This document shows, one piece after another, positions 1 through 9,900 of a stretch of DNA of 13,783 bases. Both the position numbers and the translations under genes were made by a program. The stretch spans positions 390,846 through 404,628 of the forward strand of contig CAMPET010000010.1 in the NCBI GenBank assembly GCA_946803715.1. Reading direction: 5' to 3'. Each line of letters begins with the position of its first letter. Positions within the stretch are counted from its first letter, which is position 1. This stretch comes from Beroe ovata (lineage: Eukaryota; Ctenophora; Nuda; Beroida; Beroidae). The notes below the pieces were generated by a model. That model was not told where the DNA came from. It saw only the letters and a program-made list of their open reading frames with translations, and ran no database searches.

Positions 1-905
1 CAGTATCACTGCCTGCTGAGTTGTCAGAGCTTTTCCCACTGTGCATACAACATGATCATGCTCTAGAACTACCAATCCTTTTATAAGGAAGATTTTTAGA
101 TTAGTAGAACAGTAGCATTTCATATACTGATTCAGTGGAATAAGAAAATTTGCTCAACATACCATCTTTTAGCCTAGTAGGCAATCCCAATTGTCTAAGT
201 TGAGGCTCCATAGAATGAGGTAGATCAAGGGGTCCACTTGGGAGTTCCACTGTTTCTGTAGCAATGCTTCCACTTCTTGCAAAACAATACCTTTTGTGGT
301 CACCAAACCAGTCTTTCACAGCATCAGTACTTTCATTGGTAAACAGCAAGCCCCTCTTGCCAACCAACATATTGGCCAAATGATGCAAATTGGGTTTGAA
401 CTCAGACTCTTTTGTACGACCAAGAGATACTGCCATAACTTTATTCCTTCCCATGAATAATCTGTGAAACAAGTACATTAAGTCTGGATTCTATCCTAAG
501 GATACAGGAGACTAAGTCATAGAGTAAGAACCTAATCATAAAGTGATTCTTCTCACAGAGATTCAAACATATGATGGAGAGCTGAACCAACCTGCTACAT
601 TTCCAATCAGTTCTGATCTCTTTGAGGAGATTATTTCTTTCATTATGAACCTCAATGAGATAGATGTTATTGTATTTATTACAACACTCTTGGACTTCTG
701 AGACAAGATCTTTTTTAGTGTCGTAGGCTTTCTTTTTAGTGGTTGTCAAGGAAACTGAAAAAGTTTTGAGGTTTAGATATATGAAGGTATTTACTTAGCT
801 CTGAAGAAGTGACAAACTGATATTGAAACTCCAATAACTAGCAAAAGTCCCAACATATTCAGACATGGAATACTCACCAATTTTGTCTCTTTTAGATTTA
901 GGCAT
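1..905 (-). CDS. MRTO4: MRTO4 (mRNA turnover protein 4 homolog), 5' part, 4 coding exons
   Basis: Nucleolar 60S ribosome-assembly factor, a paralogue of stalk protein P0 that holds the P0 site on pre-60S particles until P0 replaces it (family knowledge). Coding exons on the minus strand are 905-878, 754-592, 461-163 and 68-1. Junction phases are 1, 2 and 1 and all agree, giving 186 codons with no stop. The start ATG (905-903) gives MPKSKRDKIVSLT, nearly the family N-terminus. Further hallmarks are the FMGRNKVMAVSLGR stretch, GLLFTNES, and PHSMEPQLRQLGLPTRLKD, all matching animal MRTO4. Each intron has GT and AG borders (donors GTGAGT, GTTGGT, GTATGT). The last exon covers the LTTQQAVIL segment before the C-terminal domain. 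By comparison with the human protein of about 239 residues, roughly 50 residues lie beyond the left edge. The gene diverges from SLC25A3. Confidence 0.96.
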
Positions 906-2491
906 ACTATCAGATAGACAAATTACCTAACAAATATTTGTGTCAACTATTGTGTTGTGTTGTAAGATGAACATGTTAAATAATGCCAACTGTGTGTTTA
1001 CATGAGAAAATCTCCAACAAAATTGTCTTGAATTGAAAGGGAAATAATTTTTAAAACAATCTTTACAATCAGCTAAGTGCCCTCCCTCAGCACCACTGAG
1101 AAGCTTCTGGTAGTAAGTGCTGTTAAACATATCTTCACTCCAATGCAATATGTAAGATGCTTGAAATAGCTATATTAAGGAGCAAATTTGATTCATCCAT
1201 TACAGTACAGCTTATTCTTGATGTTAAAGTAATAAATTTCTCGTGGATAGATTTTTCTTGATTATGACAGTTTGTTGATTTACCGATATTCCTCATCAGA
1301 TGCTAAACCATGTAAAGTGAGGATTTAGTGTGGGTTCCAGTGTGGAATAGAGTAGAATATGATAAAATGTTTTTGCGCGCGATTTTCAATCCGCCAGGGA
1401 TAAAATCCCGCCAGCAAGGGTAGGGTGAAATCCTACAAAATGTAAATAATTAATCCGTCCACTGTTTCTTGCGCGCAGGGCGCGCGCCTTCATCGACGAA
1501 GACTTTCATCCTTTGTCGATTGATAATAGACCCTGTCGAGTATTTCGTCGCGCGCGCAACTTATTTTCAGACGCAAACCCGCCTCGCGGCTTGCATCAGC
1601 GGTCTAGCATCGCCAACTCATCCTCAGACCCTCAGCAGTGCAATTGCGAATTTGCAAAGGATTATTTCCTATCATATTTTATCAGACCTTCGTTTTTAGC
1701 TTCAATGAAGCTGCATACAAGAAATAAAGAGGTCAGATCTGGCACATTATTTTTCAACTTGATTACCATGAAAAGATAGAGAAATTTTTGTTTTATTTGA
1801 TCTGTATTTGCTGCAGTGCAGTGATAAAACTATGCCACAGTAAAAAATAGAACATACACAACAATTCTTCCAATGTCTGTACATGTTATTCTTTCCAAAC
1901 ATGTTATTCTTTCTTTACTTAGGCTATCTGCAGTGACAGAGAGGTCTGAACAGGTATGAAACCCCACTAAATGTCTTGATATAAATGCAAGGGCTATAAT
2001 TGGTATCTTAAATACCATTTAGATTTGCTTCAGATGATTGAACATTGTAGACAGTCTTGCAGATTGATGTCTCAAAAGAATCTTTCTTTTCTGAAATATA
2101 TATTTTTATGAAGTTGACAGTGTTACAAAGTCAATTGAATGGAACCCACACACTTCAGTTAGGATTTGTATTGATCCATTCTGGTACAGAAGTATAATCC
2201 AGATCTCTTCTTCAGGATCTCCTTGATTCTCAAATTTGATTGTAATAAGTAGTGTTGATAAGTTTGAAACCACTTAGATTTAATCATTAAGTTCTCCTTC
2301 CTTTAATTGATGATTATGCTATAATTCCTGTATCTAATCCCCTTCTCAGTGATGCTTAGAATTCCTGAGTTCTGGGTGGCCGTCAGCCTTGCGGTTTTAA
2401 GCTTTGAGGGGTTGGGTACCAAAAATATGATCCTGTTATTTATTTACAGCCAAATTCAATCTATATACTACAATTTTCAGCACTAGCTGCC
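906..2491. other. Divergent intergenic region between MRTO4 and SLC25A3
   Basis: About 1.6 kb separates the two start codons, so both promoters and 5' UTRs should lie here. The sequence is mostly AT-rich. It contains a GCGCGC-rich block (1372-1555) and a short direct repeat of an ACATGTTATTCTTTC-like unit near 1880-1918. A pyrimidine tract ending in CAG at 2480, just before the SLC25A3 start, suggests an upstream noncoding exon somewhere in this region. Open frames around 1469-1779 resemble no protein I know and are not called. No tRNA or repeat-element protein was seen. Confidence 0.6.
1372..1555. promoter_or_regulatory. GCGCGC-rich block, possible promoter core
   Basis: Three clusters of alternating GC (near 1373, 1470 and 1548) stand out against AT-rich surroundings, together with CpG-containing tracts such as TTCATCGACGAAG. 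It sits between two divergent housekeeping-type genes, where a CpG-rich shared promoter is plausible. No TATA box or initiator was identified with certainty. The regulatory role is an inference from position and composition only. Smaller GCGCGC patches also occur inside introns near 5498 and 8450, so the motif is not unique to this region. Confidence 0.25.
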
Positions 2492-5400
2492 ATGGTATTT
2501 GAACGACAGAAGGAAGCCTTCTTTGGGGCCAACAAGAAACAACTTGTTGCTGCATCAGGTAAATAATAATTTGTATGTATCTTTTGATGGCAACTTCAAG
2601 GGGCTCTTTTTGTAACTTTTGGTTTTACTCTGCCACTAATTTGTTACCTCCAATCAGTTTTCAGAATCCTAAGAGACAAAATCACATCAGTTACATTATG
2701 GCAAAATACAGTTTTGACTATTGCCGCAAATTAAGAAATTTAGAGACACATATCATCTCAGGCAGCCAATACAGCTGTGAAGTTGGTAGCCCCAAGTTCT
2801 ATGCACTTTGTGCGTTTGGAGGTCTTCTCAGTTGTGGTCTAACTCACACTGCTGTTGTGCCATTGGATCTTGTCAAGTGCCGTATTCAGGTAACAGGATC
2901 AATGTTCATTGTTTATCTGATTGTTATTTGGTTATTAGTCAAAGTGTTGATCATCTTATTAAATTGTAATAGATCATATCACACTTATTTTAGTTACTTT
3001 TTACCAGAGTATCGTCAATACTGATTTGCACAGGTTGATCCAGCAAAGTACAAGAGTCTGGGCAATGGATTCAAAGTGTCTGTAGCCGAAGGCGGTATGA
3101 AAGCTCTGACACTTGGCTGGGCTCCAACTCTTATTGGATACTCCATGCAGGGAGTTGGGAAATTCGGTTTCTATGAAGCTTTCAAGAACTTGTACAGCGG
3201 AATCCTTGGCGAGGTAAGAAGATTATAATCCGAATCACAAACAAAAGTGCACTCCAATTCAAACATCCAGTTATAGAACTTCCAAAATTTGCATGTTCGC
3301 CTTGACCCTTAACCTTGACATTAATCACGGTTGTTTTCAGGAAAATACATACACCTACAGAACATCCATGTACCTCGCTGCATCAGCCTCTGCCGAATTC
3401 TTTGCCGACATCTTCCTGTGCCCAATGGAGAGTGTCAAAGTGAGGATTCAAACCACGCCTGGATGGAGCAAAACTCTCAGAGAAGGTATGTATCGTGAAT
3501 ACGATTGCCGAGATATATTTGAATTTAAAGTGATAGAAAAATATTACATAGATTTTTTTTTGAAATATCGAAGGAACCGGAGATTTGTGTTTTAAACAAA
3601 TTGTACTTGTTAATATATTGTCAGCAAGTCTTATAACGGTACTACTTGTTGAATTATGCAGTACAGCTTTGCATCAAGTACAGACTGTAGTACATTGCTA
3701 TAGAGCAATGTACATCACCATAGTTACTGCTCGGTATAGGAAATAGGAAATTGATTTACATGGTCTATTATACACAGACCTCATTTACTTGTACAGTGCA
3801 TTTGCCGCCCACATGCAGTTCACCTTTAACCAGCACATGAATACAGATTAGGGTTATTCAAAACCATATTTACAGTTGCTCCGCTACATATATGTGTATT
3901 TCATAGCCTGTATTACGACCGATAATGTTGTTAAGTACCCGGAACACCTCCTTCATTCAAATACAGAAGAAAAAAAGTGAAGAAGAGTGCAGATGTACAG
4001 ATTAACATGTTCACGACCATCACCAATAATTGCCGTCACCACAATCTATAGTTCGTACATAACTATCGTGACTTTTTAAGATAGTAATAACATTCATTTC
4101 CCAGGTGCACCACGAATTTGGGCCGAGGAAGGGATGAACGGATTCTACAAGGGACTGTCGCCTCTGTGGGCCCGACAGATCCCTTACACCATGATGAAGT
4201 TTGCCTGTTTCGAGCGAACTGTTGAGATCTTATACAAGTAAGTCATGGGCAGATGTGCTCAATGTCGGTGAGTATCCTTGAAACCACGTGCAAACTGCAA
4301 GTGTGCAACCGCTCAAAGTTTGATGATAAATAGGACGAACATTTGTTGTAATGAACATTTTTTCCACCCAGCCTGGCCGCGAAGCGGCCTANTTGTTGAA
4401 TTATGCAGTACAGCTTTGCAAGTACAGACTGTAGACCATTACTATAGAGCAATGTACATCACCATAGTTACAGCTCGGAAATTGATTTACATGGTCTATT
4501 ATACACAGACCTCATTTACTTGTACAGTGCATTTGCCGCCTAATTACACATGCAGTTCACCTATAACCAGCACATGAATACAGATTAGGGTTATTCAAAA
4601 CCATATTTACAGTTGCTCCGCTGCATATATGTGTATTTTATAGCCTGTAATACGACCGATAATGAATGATAGAAGCATTGTCCTACTTCTCATGTTGTAA
4701 AGTACCCGGACCACCTCCTTCGTTCAAATACAGAAGAAACAAAGTGAAGAAGAGTACAGACTACAGATGTACTGATAAACATGTTCACGACCATCACCAA
4801 TAATTGCCGTTACTACAATCAAGAGTTCGTCGACCCCTATCGTGACTTAAGAAGATAGTTATAACATTCATTTTCCAGGTGCACCACGAATTTGGGCCGA
4901 GGAAGGGATGAACGGATTCTACAAGGGACTCTCGCCTCTTTGGGCCCGACAGATCCCTTACACCATGATGAAGTTTGCCTGTTTCGAGCGAACTGTTGAG
5001 ATCTTGTACAAGTGAGTCATGGGCAGATGTGCTCAATGTCGGTGATTATCCTTGAAACCACGTGCAAACTGCAAGTGTTCAACCGCTCAAACTTTGATGA
5101 TAGATAGGACGAGTAGTGTTGTAACGAACATTTTTCTGTAGCAAATTCGTTTTATTGCTACAGTAGAATGTTCGTTACAATACTACTCGTCCTATACATC
5201 ATCAAAATTACCAAGAGATCCCTCTTTCACTTATCAAAAGCTCAAACCACATGTAATTAGCAGACATGCACTGGTAAAAAGAGCATTGCTCAGCAACCAA
5301 AATTAGTCCTTCCCAGCAGTTAGAGTTCTAATTATCTCGGATTTTGACGCAACATCCCTCGCAAGTCTCATTCCTGAGTATCCGATGATATGCCTGTTAT

Positions 5401-6154
5401 TCCAGAACATTCTACGAATATTCATTGGTTCATTCCTAACAGCACCGCACAAGTACTAGCAGAGTTTTCCTCAATTCCGAGTGTCCTTTTTCAGCATCGC
5501 GCGCACGCGCACTTTTTTACAATCTCCTGTAGAAACCATGGAGAAGGTAATTTGAGTCGTGTTACGGCACTGTCATACGTGGAAATGAACTGGTGCAGCA
5601 TCGACATGAACATTCATTGCGACCCCTATCGAACCCAGCACTGACTCAACCCCAACCTCAGGTACGTGGTTCCCAAGCCACGATCAGACTGCACGAAGGG
5701 AGAGCAGCTGATCGTCACATTCATCGCCGGTTACATTGCCGGTGTGTTCTGTGCCATTGTGTCACATCCAGCCGACTCCATCGTGTCCAAACTGAATGCA
5801 AACCCCGGTGGCGGTGTTGTGAGTGCAGCCAAGGAACTTGGTAAGTTACCGCTCCCCCTCACTCTCGCACAGAATTGCAGACTACACTTTTCTACAGCCT
5901 GATTTTACTGTTGTGTTGAGATTTGCGAATTGATGACACCACTATAACCACTGCTATAATACCCTCTCCTCTCTCCCCCAGGATTCGCTGGTATGTGGAA
6001 GGGCCTCTTCCCTCGAATCATCATGATTGGAACTCTCACCGCTCTCCAATGGTTCATCTACGATTCTGTCAAAGTCGCATTCCGACTGCCCAGACCCCCT
6101 CCCCCCGAAATGCCAGAGTCTCTCAAGAGGAAACTCGCTGCTGCCCAGTCATAG
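2492..6154 (+). CDS. SLC25A3: SLC25A3, mitochondrial phosphate carrier, complete
   Basis: Inner-membrane carrier that imports inorganic phosphate with a proton (or in exchange for hydroxide) for ATP synthesis. Coding exons are 2492-2558, 2762-2889, 3034-3213, 3341-3485, 4105-4237 (or its copy 4879-5011), 5662-5840 and 5982-6154. Phases 1,0,0,1,2,1 all match and, with one copy of exon 5, give 334 residues and a TAG stop. The three mitochondrial-carrier signatures are visible: PLDLVK, PMESVK and PADSIV, one per repeat. Family blocks include [75 protein letters not shown] and the C-terminal [15 protein letters not shown], which tracks human SLC25A3 closely. ATG 2492 lies in GCTGCCATGG, a good Kozak context, directly after an acceptor at 2480, so the upstream exon is probably 5' UTR. 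The leader before YSCE is shorter than in human. An added N-terminal exon cannot be excluded. Confidence 0.96.
3486..4104 (+). other. SLC25A3 intron 4 (first copy of the duplicated intron sequence)
   Basis: A 619-base intron with donor GTATGT and acceptor CCCAG. From 3646 onward it matches 4393-4878. I see no gene, RNA or mobile element in it. The copies differ by scattered substitutions and indels, including about 27-30 bases near 4666-4695 that are absent from the first copy near 3927-3930. Confidence 0.8.
3646..4363 (+). repeat. SLC25A3: Duplicated block, copy 1 (with SLC25A3 exon 5a)
   Basis: Begins TTGTTGAATTATGCAG and runs through the 3' part of intron 4, exon 5a (4105-4237) and about 125 bases of the following intron. 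It aligns with 4393 to about 5135. The exon copies have three differences in 133 bases, all synonymous leucine codons. The noncoding parts differ by several percent plus indels. Homology stops inside a sequence matching the left arm of the foldback at 5091-5208, then about 28 unmatched bases (including GGCCGCGAAGCGGCC) lead to the N at 4392. This pattern fits a contig end. Confidence 0.9.
4393..5135 (+). repeat. SLC25A3: Duplicated block, copy 2 (with SLC25A3 exon 5b)
   Basis: Second copy of 3646-4363, starting immediately after the ambiguous base at 4392. It contains exon 5b (4879-5011) with intact acceptor (TTTTCCAG) and donor (GTGAGT). Both exon copies encode the same 43 full codons, [16 protein letters not shown] onward to ERTVEILY, and have the same phases. 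The exon is 133 bases, not a multiple of three, so an mRNA with both copies would shift frame; only one can be used per transcript. True mutually exclusive exons are possible, but juxtaposed alleles in the assembly explain the N and the abrupt left edge better. Confidence 0.88.
5012..5661 (+). other. SLC25A3 intron 5 (downstream of exon 5b)
   Basis: A 650-base intron with donor GTGAGT and acceptor CAACCTCAG. It holds the end of duplicated copy 2, the foldback at 5091-5208 and a short GC-alternating patch near 5497-5513. The open frames here (5390-5644) show no family resemblance. Nothing else was recognised. Confidence 0.75.
5091..5208. repeat. Foldback (inverted repeat) hairpin, MITE-like
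   Basis: Two arms of 55 bases, 5091-5145 and 5154-5208, are reverse complements at about 48 of 55 positions around an 8-base centre. Conserved cores include ATAGGACGAGTAGT and TTGTAACGAACATT. It lies in SLC25A3 intron 5. Size and shape fit a tiny nonautonomous foldback or MITE-type element, or a long hairpin transcript. No clear target-site duplication was found at the ends. The left arm has a diverged counterpart at about 4315-4363 in the other duplicated copy, where homology ends within the arm. Confidence 0.85.
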
Positions 6155-6973
6155 ATAAAAAGAGTGTTTTCTCCAATATAGCTTGTTGTGTCTCCTTTAG
6201 GTTTAGCTTTACCCTGACTGCAAAGTGCAAACCGTCTACATCCATGCTGCTCGGTTGATTTGTGTTTGTATAGTTAAAGATTTTATTATCACTAATTTAT
6301 ATATCAAGGACAGATTTTTCCTTTTTCACTTCACTGTTCATAAAGAAAATGTGTGGTTCGGAGAGTAAATTTAAACAATTAACGTAGGGGTAAACATAAT
6401 TGATCAATGGTCATCAACAACCAAAATCCTGATTACATAAAGTATCGAATTTTGTGCAATTTATCGTCCGCCAACGCTCAAACTCTTTCGTCCTTAAATT
6501 CAGCGCGTTTAATTGAAGCACTTCATAGCATATTTGAGCAGTTCCATCAAATACAGCTACCTCAATCGTGTCTTCGGTCTTCATCCGGGCTCAAATCTAT
6601 TGTAACCCCATGTTTGGGAACATTTAGCGAGGGTCCCTGAGTTACAGTGTTCCTTCGCACGAGGACGTTGCAACAGATTCATCAGGGTTAGCATCACTGA
6701 GACGAGTCAGAATTCTGTCGTCGTGTATGGACACTGATACTGAAGAAGAGTGGTTGTTATAGTTAAGTAATATTGCCAATTATAGGTTAAAATCGGTTAG
6801 GTAATTTTTATGGTTTTTGTACCTTTTATCGACTGATCTTTCGGTTCTCTGAATCTGTCGGGGTACCTCGACTGTTCGACGTCTATCGGAGTTTTCTCGG
6901 AGGGGGGTTTCTGACCCTTCTCTCGCGCAATTATCCTAAAGTAGGGGTGATATGTGTGTTCGGAAAACAACAA
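6155..6973. other. Convergent intergenic region, SLC25A3 and channel 3' ends
   Basis: Holds the SLC25A3 3' UTR on the plus strand and the channel 3' UTR on the minus strand. No canonical AATAAA follows the SLC25A3 stop closely on the plus strand (only CATAAA-type variants near 6338). On the minus strand AATAAA is present at 6287-6282, which would make the two transcripts overlap if used. Two polar open stretches on the minus strand, 6935-6823 and from 6739 downward, are bounded by splice-like sites and could be alternative channel exons; they are treated as a finding, not as coding features. Confidence 0.5.
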
Positions 6974-9900
6974 TCATGGGGTGAAGAGTGACGAATTGAA
7001 ATGAGTGCGGAGTTTCATATCATACTTCCTGAATACGCTGTAATGTGCACTGTTTCTGCTCCTGAACTGCTCCATTGTATCAGGGTCTAGTCGGGATTGG
7101 CTGGCGAGTTCCAGTATATCATCACTGGATGCACAGGCTTTCCTATCCATTCTGAGGGGGGATGTATTGATAGTGAGTGATGTCTACTATCTACACCCTC
7201 TTTTCACCCCCTTTTTTCACCCATTGTTTGAGAATGAGGGAAAACTATAACCCCACTTCTACGAGAACGAGGGAAAGATGCTGTGTACGCTAGTGTACTA
7301 ACATGGCTTCCTGGAAGTCGTTGTGCATGGTTGGGGCAAGGTCAGTCGGTTTGATCCCCTGCAGTACCAGTCTGGAGTGGGCGACCAGTAACATCTGATG
7401 CTTAAAGAGAGGGTATCGGTCGATAAGGGAGTAAAACATGAACTTGGGAATGAGGAGGAAGTCACAGGGGGTCTCAGCATACACCATCATATCGGCCTTC
7501 CTTCGTAACAGCATGGGTAACTCTGGGAATTCAGTTTGTCATGCGAGGGGTAAGAATATGCTTGTGGCCTAGAACACATCCAAAATTTCAAAAGGAATGT
7601 AAAATGGTGGTCGTTCAATGTTCACTTACCCCCGAAAAATCCATATTTTCGGACAATGATCTCATCTTCAAGTGTGTTGCCCGTCGTGGTAAATTCTATG
7701 CTGACTGTTCCCTTCAGAATAACGTACAGATTCTCTATCGTGTCCTCTGATCTGACTACAATGTCACCCGTCATGAATACTGATGATCTGTAATTGACAG
7801 GTGATAAACACCTCTAAAACTACAGTTTCTCTAACTACAGTTTCTGCAAATGAAAAAAAGTGATGCTGCAGGAAAAAATCATTTCGCAGGTGGTATCTTA
7901 AAAAACCGTAGTTTTGTGAACTGACTTAGTGCTGAGAATGAACTGTTCAATGAATCCGTCACAGGCAGATCTGAGGAAAAACACATTCTCTAACAGCTCC
8001 CCTTGCATTGCTTTGATTACATCCTAAACGAATGTAAGTCATGAGTGTCCAATTCCATGTCAGTATGAAGATTTCACACAGTGTGACTGTGATTAGAGCG
8101 GAAGTCACGGTACTTACTATTTTCAATGCTAGAGGCAATTCTTTCACAATTTCTTCAGTCTCCAATATAGTTCCACCATATCTATGATGATAAAACTCGT
8201 GCATTCTTTGGTGAATGTCGGTGTTCATGTTGTACTTCTTTGCTAACGCGTCAACGTCCTTTAGCTGTTAAGATGGAAATTAGGAACAATAAATCAAATT
8301 AACGGTAGTCATTTGATACCAAATCACGAATCACTAAGAATTTTGAAATTTCAGGCGCTTCAAAAGTGCCAAGTCCGCGCGTGTATGATTGCTGAATTTA
8401 TGCCACAGTAATTGGTGAAATTTTAGATTTGTCACGAGATTCAAACGCCGCGCGCAACGCAAACACATTTCAATCGAGTGACCGCCCGAAAAATTCAATC
8501 TTTGTTTACCTTTTCCGTGTAGCGAATGTCACCGATTTTAAACATGGAAATAGTTTTTGTCATCTGAGACACGATCATCATATAGAAGAAGGCCCCGACG
8601 AGCATGGATGGTATGATGAGCAAAACCTGGAAATTAAAATGGATTTGAATTGAGCAGGTTCAATTTCTGCTGGCGACACCTAATTATCAGTTAACAGCGA
8701 ACGATCTGCTTACAGCAAATGATCTGCTAACAGAGATAAGTGAAACTGCAAACCTCTAGTGATTCCTGGGGCGGATCTCTGCCATATCCAATGGTGATCA
8801 TGTGTGATAGTGACCGGAATATCGACCATAAGTACTGATCCCATACTGGTGAATCCTGAAATAGTGCGATATTATTGAATAGTCCATCTTCGAGTGATCC
8901 ATTTTGCTAAAACTCTGATTTCCACACAATACCGCCGTTATCAATGCTGCAATTGATATAGGTATCAGAGTGAATTATCTCAAAGCACACAAATTCCCAA
9001 CCTGTATGTTGAGGAGAACAGGCCATGACTTCTCGGGAAAGTCCCTCAGATATACTACAAAGAACTGCAGGCAGGAGCTCCAGTGAGCTATCATGAAGAA
9101 GAAACCCAGGAGTTGGACTATCTTGATTACGAGCGGACTCAATTCGAATATCTGGAGAAGGGTCATGAGAAACAATTCAAGTTTGGACCGAAAATGGAAA
9201 CATTTTTGAGTTAATTCTGATACGAATAAATACTGATTCGAATGAATTTCTACAAGGATGAGTTGTGACACGAATCAAAAGGTCGTTGATTTCAATTCAC
9301 CTGTATCCATCGTTTCATGATGAAATGTAGTCTGCCAACGCGCAGCACTCTGAATAGAGAAAACATCTTGAGGATTTTGGCGGCAAGAAGAGCTTTGGAA
9401 GCTCCGACAGCAAGTGATAAATCATCCTGGATGAGTTTTTTGTCATAAGAAATCAGAGTTGACGAAATGGAAAAACTGTGAATGACCATCTCTTACATTG
9501 GTTTCACTCGATGAGATTTCTGTACCAATGACATCGAATGGTATTGATGCGAGGAGATCAATAACAAACCAAGTCTTCAAATAGCGAAACTGAATCTCTT
9601 TTCGGTTGAGATTTATCTGAAAAATCAGTCCAAATTCACTCATTTTCTTCGAAATATGATATTGTTTAACTTATAGTCGACACACTTTAAGATTCTAGCT
9701 TTCTACATTTTTTTGAGAATTTTAGGTTTCTAGGTCACGACCAATTACCCGTGGCGGGTTGACTTTCTGTTCGATAGTTCCCGTAAAGAAGCTGAGCACA
9801 ACATCCATCATGAAGATCAGATCGATTAGTATAATGATAGGGTACCAGTTTCTCCTCTCGTGTGATTTGTCTGTGTTGTCGAATATCTTGAAGAATGCCA

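Noticed and set aside
927-1148. Minus-strand open frame upstream of MRTO4
   Set aside because: Upstream of a clear MRTO4 start; composition and content give no sign of coding. More likely 5' flank.
1469-1779. Two overlapping plus-strand open frames
   Set aside because: No family resemblance, no splice or start support, and they lie in a compositionally unusual GC-alternating stretch that lowers stop-codon frequency.
1327-2155. Short inverted match GTGTGGGTTCC / GGAACCCACAC as terminal repeats of an element
   Set aside because: Only about 11-12 bases, no target-site duplication or internal gene; within chance expectation.
4243-4577. Open frames on both strands across the N at 4392
   Set aside because: They run through intron sequence and an ambiguous base at a probable contig joint.
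6407-6640. Plus-strand open frame after SLC25A3
   Set aside because: No start context or family resemblance; it lies in the convergent intergenic stretch and opposite possible minus-strand exon sequence.
7290-7302. TAG at 7292-7290 as the channel stop
   Set aside because: A better donor (AT/GTTAGT at 7302) splices in phase to 7151, giving 58 more plausible residues and a TGA. The early stop would only apply if that intron is retained.
9443-9643. Read-through of the S3 exon past 9497
   Set aside because: The donor GTAAGA at 9496 and the phase-0 acceptor at 9427 join S3 to S4 in line with HCN family sequence; the read-through is intron.
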